From Pyxidicoccus sp. MSG2 (GTDB lineage: Bacteria > Myxococcota > Myxococcia > Myxococcales > Myxococcaceae), in the NCBI RefSeq assembly GCF_026626705.1, contig NZ_JAPNKC010000001.1, positions 3,782,001-3,846,000 of the forward strand: 64,000 bases of DNA, given 5' to 3'. Below the pieces are notes generated by a model. The model did no database searches. It worked only from the letters and a program-made list of their open reading frames with translations, and was not told the DNA's origin. Below, in pieces: positions 60,086 to 64,000 of this stretch. The first letter of the stretch is position 1. Each line of letters begins with the position of its first letter. The position numbers and the translations under genes were made by a program.

Positions 60086-61816
60086 ATGACCGGTGGTTGC
60101 GTGGGTGCCCGAGCTGTCGCGGCGTTGGCGCTGATGGGACTGGTGCTGCTGTCGGGTTGCCAGGGCTGGGGAGGCCAGCGGCTCGAGCCCTGGCTGGAGA
60201 GCACCCCGCTTCGCTACCGCCCCGCGTCGCCTCCACCGTTTCCCCGTGCAGCGCCGCGCGATGATGGCGGAGGCGGCACCCTGGGCGGCGCCGAGCTGGG
60301 CCGCTTCATGGCCTTCGTGCGCGAGAAGCAGGTGGCACTGCGCCGTCCCCGGGTGACGGAGGCCGAGCGCCGCACGGGGGAAGCGGCGCTGCTGGAGCTG
60401 CTGGCCTGGCTGAATGAGCGGAGCGAGGAGCAGCTGGCGCGCGAGGAGCCGGAGGAGGTGTACCTGCGCTTCAAGGTGGCGCGGGTGCAGCGGGGCCGCG
60501 AGGCGGACGCGCGCGACAGGGCCGTGGAAGCGAAGCTGGAGGAGCACTGGCAGTGGGCGCGGGAGCGCAGCCGGCTGCTGGCCTCGCGACACTTCCGCAA
60601 GGCGGGCCGCGAGTGGCTGGTGACGGAGAGTGCGCTCTACGAGGGCGCGCAGGACGCCCTTACGTCGGCGGTGCTGGCCTGGGCCTACGCGCACACGGAG
60701 GACCCGGACTACCTGCGCAAGAGTCCGCAGGAGGTGGCGGTGTACCTGCTGGCGAAGCGCAGCGCACTGGCCACGGCGCTGGAGTTGGGCCACGCGTCGC
60801 CGCCGCACCTGGACTGGGTGCCCGAGTCCATGGAGGCCGTGCCCGTCGAGGAGGTGCTGGTGGAGGTGGCGGTGGGGCTGGTGCCGCTGGTGGGTGAGTC
60901 GGCGGACCTGCTGGGCGCGGCGACGGGCGTCAGCGTGCTGGGCCGGGAGCTGAGCCCCGAGGAGCGGCTGCTGTGCGCGGTGGCGGTGCTGATTCCCGTG
61001 GTGGCTGGCAGCGCGCTGGCCGAGGGCGCTGGTGCTTCAAGGGCGGCGCTGCTGACCGGGCGAGGATTGCAGGAGGCGCAGGTGCTCCAGCGCGTGGCGC
61101 AGCATTTGGCGCCCGGGGAGGGAGAGCGGGTGCGGCGACTGCTGCGGCTGGCCGGGCAGGGCAGGACGGTGCCCGCCGAGGAGCTGAAGTGGATGCACGC
61201 GCTGGCGCAGCGGCTGCGCGGCCCGTTGGCGGAAGTCGCGGAGGCGGTGAAGGCGGGGGCCCGGGTACCGCTGCTGGGCTCGCGCGCCACGGCGGAGGGC
61301 ATGAGACTGGTGCCGGGCAGTGCCGAGCACCTGGCGCAGGCGTGGGTGGACTACCAGTTCCGCCACCCGGGCAGGTATCCACACTTCGAATTCGCACCGG
61401 ACTCCACGTGGGAGCGGATGTACCGCACGGTGCTGGAGAACAAGGGCAAGGGAAGTGAGTTCGAGCAGCAGGTGCTCAAGGCGCGAGGCTACGAGAAGAA
61501 CACGGCCATGATGCTGCCTCCGCCCGGTAGCAGTGTGGAGCAGGGCTTCATCCCGGACTCGGTGGTGGGGAGTCCCGAGGAGCTCGTGTGGGGCAGGCCC
61601 TACCGCTTCGTCGAGGTGAAGGGCCGAGCGGAGATGTCCCTCACCGGCAATCTCGAAGCCATGCTCGACTATGTCGAGAGATATGGCGGGCATGTCGAGG
61701 TATGGTTTCGCTCGGCGCGACACTCCAGCGGACAGACCCGCCTTTCGGAGCCTCTGCACAAGCGACTCACCGAGCAAGGCACCCGAAGCGAGGCGTTGGT
61801 CCGGTGGTACCCTTGA
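60086..61816 (+). CDS. Lipoprotein polymorphic toxin with REase-like C-terminal domain
   Basis: 576 aa from ATG 60086 (GGGAG upstream). A lipobox LLSGC ends the signal peptide. After a helical middle region comes a pre-toxin-like hydrophobic segment (LVPLVGESADLLGAATGVSV, LCAVAVLIPVVAGSAL). The C-terminal 120 residues have a PD-(D/E)XK pattern: GSEFEQQVLKARGYEKNT, D491 in GFIPDSVV, and E510-V-K512 in YRFVEVKGRAEMS. This suggests a DNase delivered by contact between cells, as for outer-membrane-exchange or lipoprotein toxins of myxobacteria (inference). The next gene is the likely immunity gene. Confidence 0.75.
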   Translation: MTGGCVGARAVAALALMGLVLLSGCQGWGGQRLEPWLESTPLRYRPASPPPFPRAAPRDDGGGGTLGGAELGRFMAFVREKQVALRRPRVTEAERRTGEAALLELLAWLNERSEEQLAREEPEEVYLRFKVARVQRGREADARDRAVEAKLEEHWQWARERSRLLASRHFRKAGREWLVTESALYEGAQDALTSAVLAWAYAHTEDPDYLRKSPQEVAVYLLAKRSALATALELGHASPPHLDWVPESMEAVPVEEVLVEVAVGLVPLVGESADLLGAATGVSVLGRELSPEERLLCAVAVLIPVVAGSALAEGAGASRAALLTGRGLQEAQVLQRVAQHLAPGEGERVRRLLRLAGQGRTVPAEELKWMHALAQRLRGPLAEVAEAVKAGARVPLLGSRATAEGMRLVPGSAEHLAQAWVDYQFRHPGRYPHFEFAPDSTWERMYRTVLENKGKGSEFEQQVLKARGYEKNTAMMLPPPGSSVEQGFIPDSVVGSPEELVWGRPYRFVEVKGRAEMSLTGNLEAMLDYVERYGGHVEVWFRSARHSSGQTRLSEPLHKRLTEQGTRSEALVRWYP

Positions 61817-61823
61817 GTCAGTG

Positions 61824-62597
61824 ATGGCACCACGCCACCTCAGTACCTCCATCCATTTGCCGCCAGGCCCTCCGTCCTCGGAAGCCATGCGCAAGCTCGT
61901 TCATCTCCTGTTCAACGAGTACCGCTGGTTCCGGCCCGTGCACTTCGGACGGGCACGCATGGTCGGACGTCTGGACGCCGCCGACCAGGACTACAGCGCG
62001 CTGCTGACCTACTTCGAGGAGTTCCAGAACATCACCATCACCGCGCACACGGACCGGGACTACGTGATGGTCTTCCCAGCGAAGAATGCCGCTCAACCCT
62101 TTGCGGGAAAACTCATCTGGGGAACCTCCATCACCGAGGCGAAGAAGCCTGGATGGCGAGGCGCGCACCTGAATCAGGTGGCCGAGGTCATGAAGCTGCT
62201 GGACTCGCCCCTGGCCCAGACGGGAATGGCCGATGACATGGACCGCAAGACCCTGCGGCTCGTCCCCAGCCCTGACGGCTTCGGCTCCATCGAAACCTTC
62301 ACCGTCCGAGACCCCAGCGAAGGCCTCGCCGGGCTCTACTGGCGCAACTTCTTCGGCCCGCCCTTCGTGCGCCTGTTCGGAGACCACCTCCTGTCCCTCC
62401 CTCCGGACACCGTCCAGGAGCTCGGCGGCGGGCGCATCCTCGTCCAGCCCTACGCGCTCCCCACCCAGGTGATGACGCCGGAAGGAAATGCCGCCGAGCA
62501 GCGCCTCATCACCGTGCTCGGTCCCGAGTGCTTCTATGACCACTCGCGGCACCGGAAGCCCACACGCTGCCCGGAGCTTTCTCTACCCACACCGTGA
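61824..62597 (+). CDS. Candidate immunity protein for the lipoprotein toxin
   Basis: 257 aa from ATG 61824, seven bases after the toxin stop. No signal peptide. Mixed alpha/beta composition with VHLLFNEYRWFRPVHFGRAR, YFEEFQNITITAHTDRDYVM and TVRDPSEGLAGLYWRNFFGP. I do not recognise the family with certainty; the immunity role rests on its tight coupling to a polymorphic toxin gene. Confidence 0.6.
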   Translation: MAPRHLSTSIHLPPGPPSSEAMRKLVHLLFNEYRWFRPVHFGRARMVGRLDAADQDYSALLTYFEEFQNITITAHTDRDYVMVFPAKNAAQPFAGKLIWGTSITEAKKPGWRGAHLNQVAEVMKLLDSPLAQTGMADDMDRKTLRLVPSPDGFGSIETFTVRDPSEGLAGLYWRNFFGPPFVRLFGDHLLSLPPDTVQELGGGRILVQPYALPTQVMTPEGNAAEQRLITVLGPECFYDHSRHRKPTRCPELSLPTP

Positions 62598-62816
62598 TTC
62601 GCCGCGCGCAACGGACGCGAGAACATCCAGTCGCCAACGTCGCGGCATCCCGGTAGAGCGCCACCTGACAAGAATCCGAGCAGGGCAGCGGGGGGCACGC
62701 CGGTTCCTCACCTCTGCTCCCTTGCCGCCACCCCCATCCCGGTGTTGACTGCACGGGTCTGCCGCGACTTCCGGGCCCCGTTTGTGGGCAGGCACCGACC
62801 GCCGGAGCAGGATGTG

Positions 62817-63788
62817 ATGACGCTACGAGCGAGGGTGTTGCTGATGGCGGCGGTGGCGCGGAGGCGCGGAACGCTCCGGCGCGCCTTCGACGCGGTCCAC
62901 GGCCCCACCGGCCGGCCCCGTCGCGAGGACACCACGCTGCTGGAGGACACCGTGCGGGAGCGGACGGCGGAGCTGGAGGCCGCCAACGCCAAGCTGTCCC
63001 GCAGCCTGGAGCAGCTTCGCGCCACCCAGGCCCAACTGCTCTTCGCGGACCGGCTGATTGCCCTTGGCCGTATCGCCGCCGGCGTGGGTCACGAAATCAA
63101 CAACCCGCTCGCCTTCATCCTCAGCAACCTCGAGTACATCCACCAGGAGCTCCAGCAGAAGGCGCAGCTGTCCGAGCAGGAGCGCCAGGAAGTCCTGGAG
63201 GCCCTCGCGGAGACGCGCGACGGCGCCGAGCGCATCCGGCTCATCGTCCGTGACTTGCAATCGCTCTCACGCGCCGAGGACGTGGGCACCGGCCCGTCGG
63301 ACCTGGCCTCGGTGCTGCGCACGGCGGCGAAGATGGCCATGCACGAGCTGCGTCCCCGCGCGCGCCTGGTGGTGGAATGCGAGGGCGTGCCGCCGGTGCA
63401 GGGCAACGGCTCGCGGCTGGGCCAGGTGTTCCTCAACCTGCTGCTCAACGCGGCGCAGGCCATTGCCCCGGGCAATGTGGCGGAGAACGTGGTGCGCGTG
63501 GTGGCCCGGACCGCCCTGCCCGGCCGCATCGAGGTGGAGGTGAGCGACACCGGCTGCGGCATCTCCCCCGAGCACCGCGAGCGCATCTTCGACCCGTTCT
63601 TCACCACCAAGCCGCTGGGCGTGGGCACCGGCCTGGGGCTCGCGGTGTGCCATGGCATCGTCACCTCGCTGGGCGGCACGCTGACGGTGGACAGCGCCCC
63701 GGGCCGGGGCAGCACCTTCCGCGTCAACCTGCCCGTGGCGGGCGCCTTCGCGCAGCCCTCGCGCCCTCAGGCGGACGCGGCGGCCTGA
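62817..63788 (+). CDS. Soluble sensor histidine kinase
   Basis: 323 aa from ATG 62817, with GGAG nine bases upstream. A short coiled-coil leader (ELEAANAKLSRSLEQLRATQ) precedes HisKA with AAGVGHEINNPLAFIL (phosphorylated His), then HATPase motifs NLLLNAAQAIA, DTGCGISPEHRERIFDPFFTTK and GTGLGLAV. No sensor or membrane domain, so input must come from a partner. The catalytic core is close to that of the FHA-PAS kinase at 53978-56242. Confidence 0.9.
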   Translation: MTLRARVLLMAAVARRRGTLRRAFDAVHGPTGRPRREDTTLLEDTVRERTAELEAANAKLSRSLEQLRATQAQLLFADRLIALGRIAAGVGHEINNPLAFILSNLEYIHQELQQKAQLSEQERQEVLEALAETRDGAERIRLIVRDLQSLSRAEDVGTGPSDLASVLRTAAKMAMHELRPRARLVVECEGVPPVQGNGSRLGQVFLNLLLNAAQAIAPGNVAENVVRVVARTALPGRIEVEVSDTGCGISPEHRERIFDPFFTTKPLGVGTGLGLAVCHGIVTSLGGTLTVDSAPGRGSTFRVNLPVAGAFAQPSRPQADAAA

Positions 63789-64000
63789 GCACGCCCCGCA
63801 GCGCCAGCTCCGCGTCCAGCGTCGGCGTCACGCTCGCGTCGTACCGCGTCATCCCCACCATGGGCGGCGCGTACAGGTGCAGCGACACGGCGCCATGACG
63901 GGATGCGTTGTGGATGCGGTGGATGGTCTCCGCGCGCTCCAGGAGGAAGTCCCCCTCCTCCGCGGCCGAGCGCTCGTCGGGCAGCAGCCGGTCCCCACCC
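63724..64000 (-). CDS. Cysteine dioxygenase-like cupin protein, partial
   Basis: 92 C-terminal codons are present; the gene enters from the right edge. The cupin signature of cysteine dioxygenases is visible (IHRIHNASRHGAVSLHLYAPPM followed by GMTRYD). It would oxidise cysteine to its sulfinate with Fe(II). The 3' ends of this gene and the histidine kinase overlap by 65 bp, convergently. A shortish Arg/Pro tail ends at the TGA at 63724. Confidence 0.75.
   Translation of the reverse strand, partial: GGDRLLPDERSAAEEGDFLLERAETIHRIHNASRHGAVSLHLYAPPMVGMTRYDASVTPTLDAELALRGVLRPPRPPEGARAARRRPPRAG

Overview
The window (about 70% G+C except one insert) looks like a chromosome segment of a myxobacterium, most likely Myxococcaceae (Myxococcus, Corallococcus or Pyxidicoccus). 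The evidence is the density of serine/threonine kinases, histidine kinases and a sigma-54 activator, a MYXO-CTERM-type C-terminus, a lipoprotein with NGLST repeats, polymorphic toxin/immunity genes and extreme GC3 codon use. No rRNA, tRNA or CRISPR array was seen.

Layout. 1-4.2 kb: PhzF-like protein (cut by the left edge), PlsC acyltransferase, a GT-C-like membrane glycosyltransferase and an FkbM methyltransferase. 4.4-8.0 kb: oxidative pentose phosphate operon zwf-pgl-gnd. 8.0-11.8 kb: toxin/immunity cluster with an AHH nuclease and a DUF1629-type partner on +, and an Imm49-like gene and a ketosynthase-fold pseudoenzyme on -. 11.8-20 kb: acyl-CoA synthetase, ECF sigma / zinc-finger anti-sigma pair with a TPR tail, a 62-aa peptide gene opposite a JmjC/cupin-like oxygenase, and a TPR-CHAT protease. 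20-28.9 kb: polysaccharide lyase-like surface protein, VOC protein, MarR-EmrA-EmrB-type efflux operon, a YdjM-like protein, TPR protein and M15-like lipoprotein.

29-39.7 kb holds a sigma-54 circuit. A small secreted protein, a histidine kinase and an NtrC-type activator lie behind a -24/-12 promoter with three upstream copies of a GGGGCA-N3-TGCCCC dyad. The same dyad sits between a stand-alone receiver gene and an HtrA protease gene, each with its own -24/-12 match. The mprF-acvB lysyl-phosphatidylglycerol operon and a glutamine cyclotransferase lie between the two loci.

39.8-43.9 kb: a kinase-ATPase-TPR regulator with an apparent frameshift. 43.9-52.2 kb: an insertion of about 8.2 kb at the point where the kinase gene and an OPT transporter gene converge, bordered by 105-bp direct repeats. 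It carries a low-GC PARIS-like pair (ABC-type ATPase plus DUF4435/TOPRIM), a group II intron remnant, one IS66 element inserted in another (8-bp target duplication), and an ISL3 remnant.

52.2-64 kb: OPT transporter with an FHA-PAS hybrid histidine kinase, a Ser/Thr kinase, the NGLST lipoprotein, a lipoprotein nuclease toxin with a candidate immunity gene, another histidine kinase, and a cysteine dioxygenase-like gene cut by the right edge.
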